DNA from: Trichopria drosophilae
Taxonomy: Eukaryota; Arthropoda; Insecta; Hymenoptera; Diapriidae
Direction of reading: 5' to 3'
Assembly: GCA_030407085.1 (NCBI GenBank)
Contig: CM059582.1
Coordinates: forward strand, 55,436,001 to 55,500,000
DNA length: 64,000 nt
A program made the position numbers and the translations under genes. Below the pieces are notes generated by a model. It made no database searches. It saw nothing but the letters and a program-made list of their open reading frames with translations, and had not been told where the DNA came from. This document shows, one piece after another, positions 30,226-42,290 of this stretch. Each line of letters begins with the position of its first letter. Position 1 is the first letter of the stretch.

Positions 30226-31709
30226 TTGTACAGACACATTATTAATGGAATCTTCGCTAAGTTGGGTCTTCCAAACGTTGATAAGCGTCCAGTTTCTCGT
30301 AGTCGTTAGGATTATCATTGCCAATACTTTGACGTTTTCGTTGACCATACTTGGCCCCATTCCCCATATTTCGTCATCGGGAGGTCCAGCGACTACGCTA
30401 TTGAGATAATTTCCCTCCTGGATCAAATATCAAGATTTGTTTTCATGTCGATTCAATTCTTCGTCGCTTTTGTTCCGACATTTGTCGGAAAATTGTTATG
30501 TGTTTAGTTGTGGGATATTCTTCTTTAGGAAGATCATCAAAATTGTGATACAGTTTTCCATCACCGGCTAAAATTTGTTGACACAGTCGATCTCTCACAA
30601 ATGAATATATTACCCATTCTTCTTCATTTTCAGTTTCAGGCTCTGATGATGAATCTCCATCATTCACTTTATATCTAGGAAGATTTTCCAATGATGAACA
30701 AGTGAGAATATATTAATTATTAATTAATAATAATAATAACTTTCGTGTCCGAAAATTCGTTATACAAACGAAGACGATCCCGTTATCGTCCTATACGCTT
30801 TGTATTTCGGGTATCAGGCGACCTGACCTCGATATCGTGCTTCTGCTTTTGTTCATGTTGTATATGTATTTCTCGCATTTAAATGTTTAAGGTCTTTGTC
30901 TATACTTTGCATATTCGACGGTGGCTCCTATTACACAGCTTAGACATAGGCAGTCCTAAATGTACCATCATAGACAGCGGATCGCGTCACTCGCGATTTC
31001 CGGCGTGCCGCACCGAACACATTTCACGCTTCTAATAATTTTACTTTAATAAATGCACTGTGACAATTAAAGTGATTTATTATTCAATAACCATTTAACA
31101 GTTCACATGCGCTAATTTTGATTAAGTTTTGTGATGGATTAAAGTGCACCAATAAAGTGAAACTGCAGAATGACTTTGCCTTTTGGAAATTTCTCGAACC
31201 TTACTGCACCCAAAATCCGATCCTTTTCGAGTGCCGGCCCTGAACCTATATTTCTATCTACAAAGATTTCATTTGTTCATAAGTTAAATTTTTCCAGTCA
31301 TTGTTTTATTAATAAAATTTTGAGTTTGTACTGTCGAAACCGAGACAGCAATAGCATTGAAAAATGCTTCTCGGATTTCTGATAATGACAGTGGTTTAGC
31401 ACCAGGTGAGCTTTCATATATACGAATTACATCTTCGAATTTCTCACAAAACTCGGCTGCTTTAAATTTGCCTATAATATATTTTATATTATGCAATTGT
31501 TTCCTGGTAGAATGAGATGGTATACTAAATTGAGACAAACTTTTGAATCGGTGAGTGACTGACACCTATTTCGTGCGCTCCGTTATTATTTAAATTTTCT
31601 AATTGTTTTTCTGTTTGCCCGAGTGCTACTTTTTTAGAGGAATTACTGTGGTATCGACTCTGTTCGGCCTGCAAATTTTGGAGGTGCAATATTATCACAG
31701 AGTCGATAA
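30226..31709. other. Unassigned DNA with small open frames
   Basis: A minus-strand frame at 30443-30691 codes an acidic peptide (SSSEPETENEEEW). Another at 31284-31565 (minus) reads like structured protein (KFKAAEFCEKFEDVIRIYES, SLSEIREAFFNAI), but I do not recognise a family and it is broken upstream. Both could be remnants of transposon genes. An ATT/TAATAA patch lies near 30712-30740. Confidence 0.4.
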
Positions 31710-31844
31710 GTGCAGAAAATAAAAATTGGTTTTGGATTGGCAACGTGTCGAAGAAACATAAAGTCCCGTGAACTGTACAGTGACACTCATTCCAGTGAAT
31801 ATCGAAGTGCGAAGTTTGAATGGAGTGTATACCACAACTTCCGA

Positions 31845-32873
31845 ATGTCTGACGCTATCTGCTATCACTGTAAATTGACCATCAAGAGAAAGAAGCTTGT
31901 CTGTGATAGGTGTCAAAGTATATTTCATCCCGGTTGTGCTAGAGTATACACTCGATCTAAAAGCACAAAACGTCCATCAGATTGCTGCGTTCGCACATTT
32001 TCGTCCTATTTGGCAACGGGGGAATTTGACGATTCGGACGGAGAGCTGCTGTCTACCCCTTCTCTGGAATCATCTTCTTCCTTGTACGTAGATCAAGTAT
32101 TTACAAACATGTCAGGTACTACGCCTACTATTAGTGCCATCCCCACCGTACCTGGCCAACAATCAACCGAAGTACTTGCCCCTCTCCCGTCTGACTGGCA
32201 AAATCTTTCTGCGGCGGAACAATCCGGACTAATATTTCGACACATACTCACTAATGGGCAGAAACTCGACATATTAAATCAAACTGTCGCGCGACACAGT
32301 ACACTACTCGAGCAACATTCGAATGACATATGCCGTCTAAATAGTAATTTTCAAGCTTTGCAAAGTGCTGTTTTAGCTTCGGAAAATTTGGAGATCTTGG
32401 TTACAGGTGTCCCAGCAGCAGTTGATACTCCATATCTCGATGTTATGAAACGTATTCTGAACAAGCTAAATCTTTCACACCTAGAAACTGACATTCTCTC
32501 GACTCGGGAATTTATCGTACCGAAACGTCAGGCCCTTAATGCCACCCCCACTCTTTCTCAGTCTCGTCTCTATACTGCTTTCATTGTGCGATTTAAATCC
32601 CAAGGAATTCGTGATTTTATAATTGAAACTAAGCGAAAATTCGGTACAATCACATCCGCTGATATATTTCCTGGGACAGGAGCGTCCTCAATTTATGTAA
32701 ACGACAGTCTACCGCATCATATTTATGTCCTGCTGCGTAAAACCAAAGCAATAGCGAAGAATTTGAACTATAAATACGTCTGGCATCGTGCCGGAAAAAT
32801 TTTAGTACGCAAAATCGATGGTGGCGAGATTATATGTATTGAATCCGAGAATGATCTTGTCAAATTAACTTGA
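31845..32873 (+). CDS. LINE ORF1 with PHD-type zinc finger
   Basis: ATG 31845 starts MSDAICYHCKLTIKRKKLVC. The Cys/His pattern CYHC, CDRC, FHPGC and DCC in the first ~45 residues is a PHD-like finger as found in CR1-group ORF1 proteins. A Ser/Thr-rich linker follows, then a helical stretch (about 125-190, QKLDILNQTVARHSTLLEQH). An RRM-like half begins ENLEILVTGVP, and the C-terminus (YVNDSLP, IAKNLNYKYVWHRAGKILVR) matches the closing module of these proteins. The role is RNA binding and chaperone for the LINE RNA. The frame is open upstream to 31710 from a GTG, but ATG 31845 places the finger correctly at the N-terminus. Confidence 0.82.
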   Translation: MSDAICYHCKLTIKRKKLVCDRCQSIFHPGCARVYTRSKSTKRPSDCCVRTFSSYLATGEFDDSDGELLSTPSLESSSSLYVDQVFTNMSGTTPTISAIPTVPGQQSTEVLAPLPSDWQNLSAAEQSGLIFRHILTNGQKLDILNQTVARHSTLLEQHSNDICRLNSNFQALQSAVLASENLEILVTGVPAAVDTPYLDVMKRILNKLNLSHLETDILSTREFIVPKRQALNATPTLSQSRLYTAFIVRFKSQGIRDFIIETKRKFGTITSADIFPGTGASSIYVNDSLPHHIYVLLRKTKAIAKNLNYKYVWHRAGKILVRKIDGGEIICIESENDLVKLT

Positions 32874-32879
32874 CTACCT

Positions 32880-34551
32880 TTGCCTAGTATACATTCAGGC
32901 TCTGCAGTTTTACCCTGTTCTTTGCGTGTTGTGCATGCCAATGTTAATTCATTGCTTGGTCATATTGATGATGTTAAATCACTCCAGATAGCATTAAATT
33001 TTGATATTCTTGGTGTTACTGAAACTTGGGCTAACTCGAATATTTCGTCCACATTGTTAAATATTCCTGGCTACAGCATCATTCGTAATGATCGAAATCT
33101 GGTTCATTCTAATGGTCAGTTGGTTAGAGGTGGCGGAGTAGCGTGCTATGTTCGAGAAACCTTTCGTTGCACTATAATCGAAACCCCACAAGTTGAAGAT
33201 ATTAACGATCCGGAATTTATAATTGTTGATGTTAAGCTGTCTGAAAAATCTAATGTGTTGATTATTGTAATATATCGCCGTCCTGAAGGTCATGTTTTGA
33301 ATAAATTTGTAGAGAAATTTCGTAGTGTTATACATCTTTATAAAAACTTTATTATAATGGGTGATCTCAACTATAATCTACTAAATCACACAAAATCCAG
33401 AAATTTACAATCATTTATAGATGAGTATTCACTTTATTTGGTTCCGCATGGTGCTACACATCATGATGGAACAGGCGCTCAATCGCAAATTGATGTGATG
33501 TTAATCGATTCGTCTGATAAACGGCTACACCATGAAAAATCTGATGTACCATTCATCGCGGGGCACGATTTCATTTTAGTCGATTACAAAATTACAGTTA
33601 CTAAGCCCAGCCCTAAGACAATCAAATTTCGTGATTTTAGTTGCACATCTCCGGAAGCTCTAAACAAAATTCTGCTTGGAAAACTTAGTAAACATGATTT
33701 TGGATGTAGCGATATCGAGAATGATGTAAATTTTTTATACTGTTGTATATTTAGTACTCTTGACCAGTGCGCGCCTTATCGAAATAGGGAAGTGTCAAAG
33801 CCTTCCATACCCTGGTTAACAACGGATCTAAAAAATAAGATTAAGATGAGAAATAATGTATATAAACGCGCCCGCCGATATAATAGTTTTGTCTTACTTC
33901 AGGAATACAAATGCCTGCGTAAAAGCCTCCGTGCTGAATTCAAATTGGCAAGGGAAAAATATTTTGCTAGCACGATAAATAATGCTACCAACCCATATAA
34001 AATATGGTCTGCATTAAAAACTAGTGGATTCACGAATTCCAAAGAAAATTCTCCGCTGCTTCATTTTACTCCATCTGAGCTTAACACATACTACTCTTCC
34101 GTCGCCAGCAAACATCCCCCGTGCACCCTGGATAATTTGAATCAAATCCTATCAACACCCACAGTATATAAATATCCCCCATTCTCTTTCAACTCTTTAG
34201 ACAATATGCAAGTATATCAAGCTCTGAATTCATTTTTCGTAAAATCTCGTGGCCGAAGTCCTGACGGGTTGCCCTTTTCTCATATCAAACATATTATGCC
34301 CACGATTTTGCCTTTCATTACGGCTGTTTACAATGCTTCTCTTGAAACCTGAATTTACCCCTCTGTTTGGAAACAGTCTCATATCATCCCATTAAATAAG
34401 TCATCATGCCCTGGTTCTCCATCTGAGACCAGGCCCATTTCGAATGTATGTCATTTAGCCAAACCCTTTGATTCTCTGGTAGTCAAACAAATGACTCAGT
34501 ATCTCGAGGTAAATAATCTCTTGAGTCCTTCTCAATCAGAAAGAGATTGGT
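32880..34551 (+). pseudogene. LINE ORF2, endonuclease and RT start
   Basis: Apurinic-type endonuclease boxes are seen in order: VVHANVNSLLGHID, VTETW, GGGVACYVRE, IYRRPEG, MGDLNYN, and AGHDFI in place of SDH. The following domain ends with SRGRSPDGLPFSHIKH, which opens the RT. A TGA (34350-34352) interrupts it. The frame then continues with YPSVWKQSHIIPLNK and RPISNVCHLAKPF to a TAG near 34555, just where sequence is missing. ORF1 ends 10 bp upstream. Confidence 0.82.
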
Positions 34552-34555
34552 TTTA

Positions 34556-35589
34556 GTAATTCCGTCATACAATGGGTATTTTCATATATTACTGGCAGAA
34601 CTCAAAAAGTAGTAAACCTTGAAGGCATTCCTTCAGTTAGTCTGCCAAGTACATCTGGTGTACCACAAGGTTCTAACCCTGGTCCTATATTTTTTATTAT
34701 TTTTATCGACTCCATTCTTAAAACGCTCACGTTCTGTAAAAATAAGGCTTTGATGTTTGCTGATGATTTACAAATTTTCCAAACAAGCTCATTAGAGGAA
34801 TTAAATGCTACCATTACTAAACTATGTCATGACTGGCAAGCTATAGCTGATTGGACTGAGTTAAATGGTCTAACCTTAAATGAAGGTAAAATGCAAGCGA
34901 TCATTTTCGGCTCTCCGCATAGTCTTTCAAAGTTAAAAAATTATCCTATTACACCGTTAGTTATCAATGCCACTGTAATACCATTTTCTGATTCAGTCAA
35001 AGATCTAGGAGTTATTATGTCATCAGATTTCACTTGGAACAACCGTGTAGCTAAAATATCTCGTACAGTGTATGGTACCTTACATGCACTGAAATTGCGT
35101 GGTAACCTACTTTCTCCTAACATCAAAAAACTGCTAGTGGAATCGTTAATCATACCCCATATTGATTACGCTTGTTTGGTTTACGATGATGCGTCCGAAT
35201 ATCTGAATGTTAAATTACAACGTCTCTCAAATAGTACCATTCGATTTATTTTTTCTCTTAAGCGTAATGCTCATATTACACCTTATCGTAATAAGTTAAA
35301 TTGGATGACCATTAAGATGCGTCGGACTTATTTTCTAGGCACTTTAGCATACAAAATTTTTTCCACTAATACGCCAGGCTATTTACGCGAATTATTTCTC
35401 GATGTAAATGAAGACTTACGTAGGTCTTCGCGTCTTCATTCTTCTGGTTTCCATATTCCACGCTGCCGAACTGTGACACGCGAAAAATCATTTACATTCT
35501 CGGTCATACAATTGTGGAACCTATTACCAGAAGATATTAAACAAATTTACGTACTTATTCTTTGTTTGTCACGAATATGCTTTATCTAA
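34556..35589 (+). pseudogene. LINE ORF2, RT core and C-terminus
   Basis: It resumes after a deletion at SVIQWVFSYITGR, then GVPQGSNPGP, the catalytic MFADDLQIFQ (34753-34782), LNEGKMQAIIFG, VKDLGVIMSSDFTW and a C-terminal domain ending YVLILCLSRICF at 35589. The palm block with the first catalytic Asp (F.DFSKAFD in the family) is absent, so this copy cannot encode an active RT. No C-terminal zinc motif, as in CR1 types. Confidence 0.85.
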
Positions 35590-35690
35590 TGTATTGTACT
35601 TTGTAATCTATAGCCATTATAATTTTGTTGTATATTACCACAAGACTAATTAGTCATGGTATAATAAAGACATACATACATACAACTTTA
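35590..35690 (+). other. LINE 3' UTR with ACAT tail
   Basis: About 100 bp, ending AATAAAGACATACATACATAC, which includes a polyadenylation hexamer. Confidence 0.65.
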
Positions 35691-36065
35691 TTTTTTTGAT
35701 TGTATTTAACATTTCTTTTGGATCATTAATATATGTAATTTTCGCGTGGTAATACGTATCTATTCTGTTAATAATGACGTCTCTTATTTTGAATTTATGT
35801 TCCGTTAATATATTTTCATCATAAAATCCCGACTATGCATTAATTTCTATCACTTGTAATAAAGTGCAAGAATGTAATTCCGAATTTAAACTATTGTAAA
35901 ATAATGCGTATTTCATATTAAAATTTAATTTGTAATCTCTCCGCGTGTTTATATTGTAACACGAATGTGTCACAGTCACCGTCGATACTTACCTGGATAC
36001 GAAGCGGCACCTGAAATATAAAAGAAGTATTAGAAGACATCATAAGCGTCCCTGGTAAATGTACT

Positions 36066-36470
36066 TTGCATTTAAGTGTCCAGGCGAGAGAATCTAGATG
36101 GGCGATAATCGTTTCTAAAGGGCTGAAAACTGATGAAAAAGAAAAATTAATACTACAATATCTTTACAAAAAAGAAGTTCCTTTTCAGCATCCGGTATTA
36201 AATGACGAATTGAAAGTAGTAATTACCTATACTGCAAAGAAGAGGGATTCCTATTTTTATTCATTTGATTATCAAATTTCTTCCGCTATGGTTGCATTAG
36301 GATTGTCAATTACGCTAGTTTTAAACGAAAGGGAAGAAGAAGTAGATCAAAAACTACTTCTTCAATATTTATGCGATTCGGGGAAGATGATGGCAGACCT
36401 TCGCAGGCAAGAAACAATAAGTAAGGCAAGAAACAATAACACGAAGTTTCCTGTTGCCAGTAGTAGATGA
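36066..36470 (+). pseudogene. Gag-like remnant
   Basis: An open frame with RWAIIVSKGLKTDEKEKLI, PVLNDELK, YQISSAMVALGLSI and LLQYLCDSGKMMADLRRQE. The pattern of a VLN/KLN box, then Q..I..AL..LG, then L.DAGK...DL....S resembles the gag-like ORFs of insect tyrosine-recombinase retroelements (DIRS type). Only this ~130-residue piece is present. The assignment comes from memory of the family pattern and is tentative. A tyrosine recombinase lies 8-14 kb away but on the other strand, so linkage is unlikely. Confidence 0.4.
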
Positions 36471-37178
36471 CGTCTCTACGCTGAACTCTTAAAAGGTTCA
36501 TATTTACGCTTTAAATACTCTTTTTGACCTTTCCGGGAAGCGGAATGTACGTTTCTTGAACGTTTCCCAAACGTGATTTTCAGGCTTCATGCACGCTTTA
36601 TGGACGCTCCTATTTTTGGCAGGGAACTGTGACGATAATTCCTTCGATAAAGTCGATATCGTAAGTTCTCTACTTTACCGACATGGATGAACTGTATACA
36701 TAGTTCGGTTATGCGTATAACTCAACGGTTGGGTTATATTTTCTTTTAAAAATTTGTTGTTCACTGCATCCCTAACAGTAAGTTTGTATAATGTACGTAT
36801 CATTATATGAAGCGTTGGGTGAAAAAACAACCTAACCCGGGTTAGTTGTTTTTTTCCGCAAATCACATTTTCGTCATCAGTAAACCCCAATTAGTTAATA
36901 TACAACCTCAAACTAATATAAAAATAAGTATAGTTTTCATAAATCGCGCGATACTTGAGTAGCGCCGGTGAGTCGCGCCCGTCGTGCCTCGAGTTGCGCG
37001 CGCAGCTCCCGCTTTCCGCTCTCGCTCAAATGTGCAAAGTATTACATGTATTCCGTGCATCTGGCTAATTTGTGATGTTTTCATTCTGAATATTTATAAA
37101 TTAAAATGAATTATTTGAGTACAGACACTTCGTCCATATCTACGATAAGTTTACCAAAAGGTTCTAAAAAAGTGTAAG

Positions 37179-37631
37179 ATGCCGGAAAGGGGAACAAAAT
37201 CGAAGAAAAAGACGTCAACAAGGGAAAGGCTACGTTACAACAAAAAAAGACAGGTTAATGTTTCGGCGAAAAAATTTGTTCGTGTTACTCATTGCTGTAG
37301 AAACGAGTGTCATAAAGTTATGAATATTGTATTTCAAAAGGCTCAATTTAAATCGTTTTATAAATTGAATAAAGAAGAACAAGATACTTTTTTAATGGGT
37401 AACACTGAAAAAGTTGAGATTAAAGATGCCTCTAAGAATCCAAAAACTAAGAATAGGAATTGTTCTTGGCGTTATTATGTTTTGCAAAACGGAAAGAAAG
37501 AAAGAGTTTGCAAGAGTTTTCTACGGGAACTTTTTCAAGTAACCGATGAAAGAATGAAAACTGTTCTACGGTTTTGCAATCCAGGTTCGTTAGAAATTCA
37601 ACGTAATAATTTTTTCAAAAAATTGCTATAA
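37179..37631 (+). pseudogene. DUF7869-type transposon protein, N-terminal part
   Basis: 150 residues beginning with a Lys/Arg-rich tract (KSKKKTSTRERLRYNKKRQ). HCCRNECHKVM comes next, then a helical FKSFYKLNKEEQDTF block and WRYYVLQNGKKERVCKSFLR. In related proteins this N-terminal Cys-containing region precedes a long middle and the RNase-H-like domain. The frame stops at 37631 after FCNPGSLEIQ. A donor-like CCAG/GTTCGT occurs inside it and an acceptor-like TTTTTAG at about 37704, but splicing these does not restore the next frame, so deletion is more likely than a working intron. Confidence 0.6.
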
Positions 37632-37717
37632 TTTCATTGAATTCTTTCACTATACACATCAACTGTAAATAATTCTGAGTATTTTATTTTAAATATAATT
37701 TTTAGGGGCTTTAGTTG

Positions 37718-38842
37718 CGAGTGAAAAACGTGGTAAATGTATCTGATTTTTGTACAAAGTGTTCAGTGAAACTGATAGCTAATCCAGATGATGAATGTAA
37801 AGCTGATTTAGAAGATCATTTGAAAAAAGTAGGTCAATACAAACAATTAAAAAATAAATATGTTTTTGAAAGAAATAAAAATAAAATAAGTGAAGAAGAA
37901 AACATTTATGAAGATACTCTGGTTTTAGAATTTGACTATGCTCAAAACTTGACACTTCCGAGACTTAATATTAATTCGAACTATTATAAAAGAATTTTAA
38001 ATCTGTACGTTTTCAATATTCATTGCTTCAACGACAAAGATAGCAAAATGTTTTGTTTCTTAGAAAGTGAAAGAAAAAAAGACTCGAATTCAGTTTGCAG
38101 TTTCCTAGAAGATTTCATTAAAAAAAAGTTATTTGAAAACGCTAACATCAAGAAAGTAGTTCCTTTCTCCGACTCGGCAGGAGGTCAGAACAAAAATTCG
38201 ACTATGGTTAAATTTTTTACGTGGCTTTCACAAATTTACAATGTTGTGATAACTCACATATTTCTAGTTCGTGGTCACAGCTACTGCCAGTGCGACCGTA
38301 ATTTCGGTATTTATGGAAGCGTATTAAAAAGGAAAGATAGAGTTGAAAGTCCAGAGAAATACATAAACGTTATGAGAGGCGCAAGAAGTAATCCAAAACC
38401 TTTTGAAGCTGAGTTGAGTAGTGATTTACTTAAAGATTGGGCCAAAAGTTTAGGTGTTATGTACAAAAATACTCCAAAATTGAAAAAACATAATTTTTCT
38501 ATACAAAAATATGTCATGATACAGTATAAACTAAGCAGTGAAGTTCTTACGTACTCTGGATACGAGAGTGATTATCTCAGATTTGACAATTCGCCTAAGA
38601 CAACCGCCAAATTACAACTTTTGCCGATTTCAATACCAGGAATAACTAAAGACAAAATAAAAGATCTGAAATTTTTTTTGCCATTTTTACAGCCAGGAAA
38701 TCAAGACTGTTTAGCAGCTATCACAATGATAGGAGAAAAAATCTGGAATCTGATGAGTTCATGTCAGATGAGCAGTCTGAAGATGAAGACTGAAAATTTT
38801 AATTTTTGTAACTTGTATAGTGTTTTTCAGATATATGTATAA
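37718..38842 (+). pseudogene. DUF7869-type transposon protein, catalytic-like part
   Basis: About 370 residues. FCTKCSVKL (a CX2C pair) lies near the start. The family hallmarks are VLEFDYAQNLTLPRL, VVPFSDSAGGQNKNSTMVKF (about 38156-38215) and IFLVRGHSYCQCDRNFG (about 38258-38308). These Asp-containing blocks (D in FSDS, D in QCDRNFG) look like the acidic residues of an RNase-H-fold transposase; that is inference. The open frame begins without ATG, consistent with a lost upstream part. The last ~60 residues are diverged. Confidence 0.72.
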
Positions 38843-39178
38843 CAATGTTACATTATGTTAATAAAAACTGATATCAGTTTGAATCATTGAAAAATGCTTA
38901 AAACTTAACATTAATAAAAACTTATATCTATTATAGTCGCCGGATGGAAAAACACCCTAACTCTTTGTGTTTATTTTTAATTATGTAGATAATTTGAAAA
39001 AAAAAAATATTTTCTCAACAGGATTTCACTTATAGATAGTAATACTTTATGTGCTTAAAAGAATTTATGTAAAAATTAACATTTCCTTAGTTGTATAACA
39101 GTTTAAAATCTTTAAATCGCTGTAACTCAATTCACGATTTTCTGAGTTAGGTTGTTTTTTAACCCAACGCCTCATATA

Positions 39179-40640
39179 TGTATGTACAAATATATGATTC
39201 ATAGAAATACGTAATTACATTTTCACCTTTGTAATCATGCTGTACATGTATGTAAGATCATGCGTACCTTTGCCCCGGCACCCAGGGCAAAGACACTATT
39301 TTGTACGTGCCAAACAAATATTTCATTTTAAATGTATCGATTTGAAAAAAGACATTTCAATGGCGGAAACATGTCCCCCGATCTCCCAGGTACAATATTT
39401 TTAAAAAATTGTGACTTTAGATGTTAAAAGGTGTAAATTTTAAAGCATGAATGTTAACTTAACGGGGTTGCCCCGGTCTCCCCTACAATATTTTTACCTG
39501 AATCGTCATGTTTGTACGTTTGCATTTCAATTAATAGCCTTTCTATTTCTGTTTGTAAATTATTTGTTTTCTCACCTGAGTATGACCTCACCTGATACTG
39601 CTAATCTTTCATTATCTACTCTTACCTGTTTTTCCTTCAACTCGAGTTTCTCTCCTTTTTCTATTTTCTAGCCCTTTTTCTCATCTGTTACGTATTGCAA
39701 GGTAGTAAAACTACTTTTTCCGACTTCGCGAAGATACTTTCCGGAATCCGTAAACCACACCGAGCCGAAGCAAAACATTGCACACGACACGCCTGTCGCC
39801 TCTTTCACCCACGAGTCGCTAAAAAATGCCGCAGCGAATGAAAAAACTTTCCTTTGTACGGATTCCCGACTTTTCTAGCGAACACACGATCAAACCAATC
39901 TTACCGGTTTCCCGTTGTAAACGCGAAAATAATGCTTCCCTGACGCTGTGATTCGCTTTTCCGATAACTTCGAAACCGCACACACTTTTATATTTCTTTC
40001 GTAACTTACCCTCATCGCTGTTTTCGCCAAAAAGATGTCGATTCACCATTTTTGTTTTTCCCGTTTTCGGACCTTCGTTTCCTTGCGCTGTGGAACGTGC
40101 GGCTGCACTACCTCTTGGACCTGATGGAGATATGGATCGTGGGTGCAAGAAGTCAAAAGAACAATCAGATTTGCAATCACTCCTGTTATTATTTATCAAA
40201 AATACAAAGGACACACAGACCTCGTCCAGAATACGCCAGATGGTGTGACGGTAAGGGGGATAAGTAGAGAGGCGCAGTGCAAACGCCTATATTCCAACAA
40301 AAGATATTATGTGCTTAACTTTACACTTTTTTCTTGGCTCTGTACTGCTACTGGGACTCCTATTCTAAATTTTGAATAGTATCGAATTGTATAGAATAGT
40401 ATTTGATATTTTTTTCCCGTATATACTTTTTTTCCATGATATTGGTAAACTTCGAATTCGGCCAGTGAATTATCCTTTTTTAAACTAAGATACGCTCAGG
40501 CCACGGAATATTAAAATTAGTATCATTGTAATGTGTAGATATAAATGCTTGTTGCATGTGTATTTGTATCGCGTAATTTTTGTTGCATTTTGCATTCCCA
40601 TGCATTCTTCCGTAATACAAAATTTGTAAAAAATTGTAGG
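39179..40640. other. No gene recognised
   Basis: About 1.4 kb. A minus-strand open frame at 39819-40214 (basic, MVNRHLFGENSDEGKLRKKY) has no family known to me and may be a repeat remnant. Confidence 0.45.
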
Positions 40641-40675
40641 TCAATGAGAAATTTGATGAGTGCATCTTCGATGCC

Positions 40676-41361
40676 ATGAATAACGAAGAAATTGATTACG
40701 ATATTGATGCAGACGGGACAGATGAATCCCCTGTCGATAGTTTGCCTTTCCGGTCTCTCGATGACCTAATCAAGAATGAAAATTATCGGAAAAGAATCAC
40801 CACCCCCGTTAATAGAAGTATTGGTGAAGTGATTTCGATGATAATTAAATATGCTCTAATTTATTCGTTATCCCTGTCAGGCATACAAGATTTATTCCGC
40901 CTCATTAATTGTATCTTCGCCGAACCAGTCCTTCCGAATACTAAATATTTCATTGAACAAATATTTTTCCCGAATAACTGCATGAAGTTACGTGGAATAT
41001 GCAGTAATTGCGATGTATATATTGGAGAATTCGATCGTAAAGACCGTTCAATAACGTGTACAAATTGTGGTACACAATTTCAGGTCAAGCATCGCACATT
41101 TAAAAATTTTTTTATTACTATGGATCCGTCAGCGCAAATTTCAAAACTAATCGAATCGAATTCCGAATATTACAATCATGTTGTGAGCGAGCGAATGTAC
41201 GATGGTACTGTTCGGGACATTTACCATGGAAAGTTATATAGAAAATTCGTGAACATCTTAAATGAAAATGATAAGAGAAACTACGCCACATTAACATTTA
41301 ATACTGATGGAGCACCATTGTTCAAAAGTTCATCATATGACCAATATGGCCAATATACTTA
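40676..41361 (+). pseudogene. CACTA/EnSpm-like transposase, N-terminal part
   Basis: 228 residues from ATG 40676. It has an acidic start, helical NRSIGEVISMIIKYALIYSL, and a zinc-ribbon-like CSNCDVYIGEF / CTNCGTQF. It ends in LTFNTDGAPLFKSSSYDQYG, the first Asp-bearing block of Tnp2-type (CACTA) transposases. A stop at 41360 follows, but homology continues at once in the same frame, so this is one broken gene with the next pieces. Confidence 0.72.
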
Positions 41362-42290
41362 ATGGTGAATGAATTACCGTTTCATGTTAGAAATAAAGAG
41401 TTACTTTTAGTAGGCTTGTGGTTTGGAAAAAATAAACCTGACATGAATATTTTCCTTGCCCCGCTTATCAAAACTGTAACTACACTTTCATCAAAAGGAA
41501 TACCATGTTTCATAAATGGCGCGGAAAGAGTTGTCAAAATATTCCTATTGGTTTGTTGCGTGGACGCTGTAGCTCGAGCACCAGTGCAAGGGTTTCTGCA
41601 GTTTAATGGTGCATACGGTTGTGGGCATTGACTACATCCCGAGAGTACATTAGGATGGATCCCGATAAAAGGTCTGGATGTATGAAATATCCACTACAGA
41701 GTGATATACCGTAGCAGAGAAATATGAAAGACACGATCAAACACATGAAGCAGGCTTCGCGTTTGCGTCCTAAACGTAATGCTAATGTGTTGGGAGTAAA
41801 ACCTCAATTACCATTACAAGATCTGCCAAAATTCGACCTTATTAAGGGTTGCGTCCCAGACCCTATGCATCTGTGTTCTGGTGTTGCCAAACAATTCGCG
41901 ATACCGTTTTTGGGAAATAAACAAAAAGTAGGAATGATTCCGAGGAATATCATTGAAGATATCAATCATATAATGACAAATTTTAAAGTCCCAACCCAAA
42001 TAGCCAGGTTTGCTCGGTCATTAAAGGACAAAGAATTTTGGAAAGCTCGAGAATGGGATAATTGGATTTTATATTATAGCTTACCGATCCTTTCTGTATT
42101 CTTGTCTGAATCGAATGTGAACCACTGGGCTTTATTGGTCGAAGCTATATATGGGCATTGTTCTAGAACTATTAAACTTTATGTTGTCGCTCATTATGAT
42201 ACCATAAAAATTTTAAATATAACTTTGTAACACTACAGATCAACAAATTTTTGTTCGATTTACATGTAATTAGTGTTTATTACTAATTAC
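41362..42290 (+). pseudogene. CACTA/EnSpm-like transposase, central part
   Basis: The first segment (41362-41631) reads NELPFHVRNKELLLVGLWFG and CCVDAVARAPVQGFLQFNGAYGCG (shown in pieces), the second acidic block and a Cys-rich turn. About 90 bp with stops follow. The second segment (41724-42230) has FDLIKGCVPDPMHLCSGVAK, the family's conserved D..H block. The frame closes near 42230. Several stops make it inactive. Confidence 0.75.

Larger units (their letters stand above)
31710..35690 (+). mobile_element. CR1/Jockey-like LINE with internal deletion
   Basis: Plus-strand LINE with a PHD-finger ORF1, an endonuclease-RT ORF2 and a 3' end TAATAAAGACATACATACATAC. The short ACAT-type tail, PHD-type ORF1 and FADD catalytic box fit the CR1/Jockey group. 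ORF2 carries a stop at 34350 and has lost the palm segment near 34550. The 5' end is not defined because the frame stays open upstream of the first ATG. Confidence 0.82.
36808..39174 (+). mobile_element. DNA transposon with DUF7869-like protein
   Basis: 2367 bp with inverted tips TGARGCGTTGGGT, then AAAAAACAACCTAAC, flanked by TATA (36804-36807 and 39175-39178). The left end also carries the self-complementary AACCTAACCCGGGTTAG. Two plus-strand exons or frames code parts of one protein family. It is compact and well bounded, but the gene has lost its middle. Confidence 0.82.

Noticed and set aside
37584..37704. Intron joining the two DUF7869-type frames
   Set aside because: Donor- and acceptor-like signals exist, but joining them gives a stop soon after and does not enter the downstream frame; a deletion explains the gap better.
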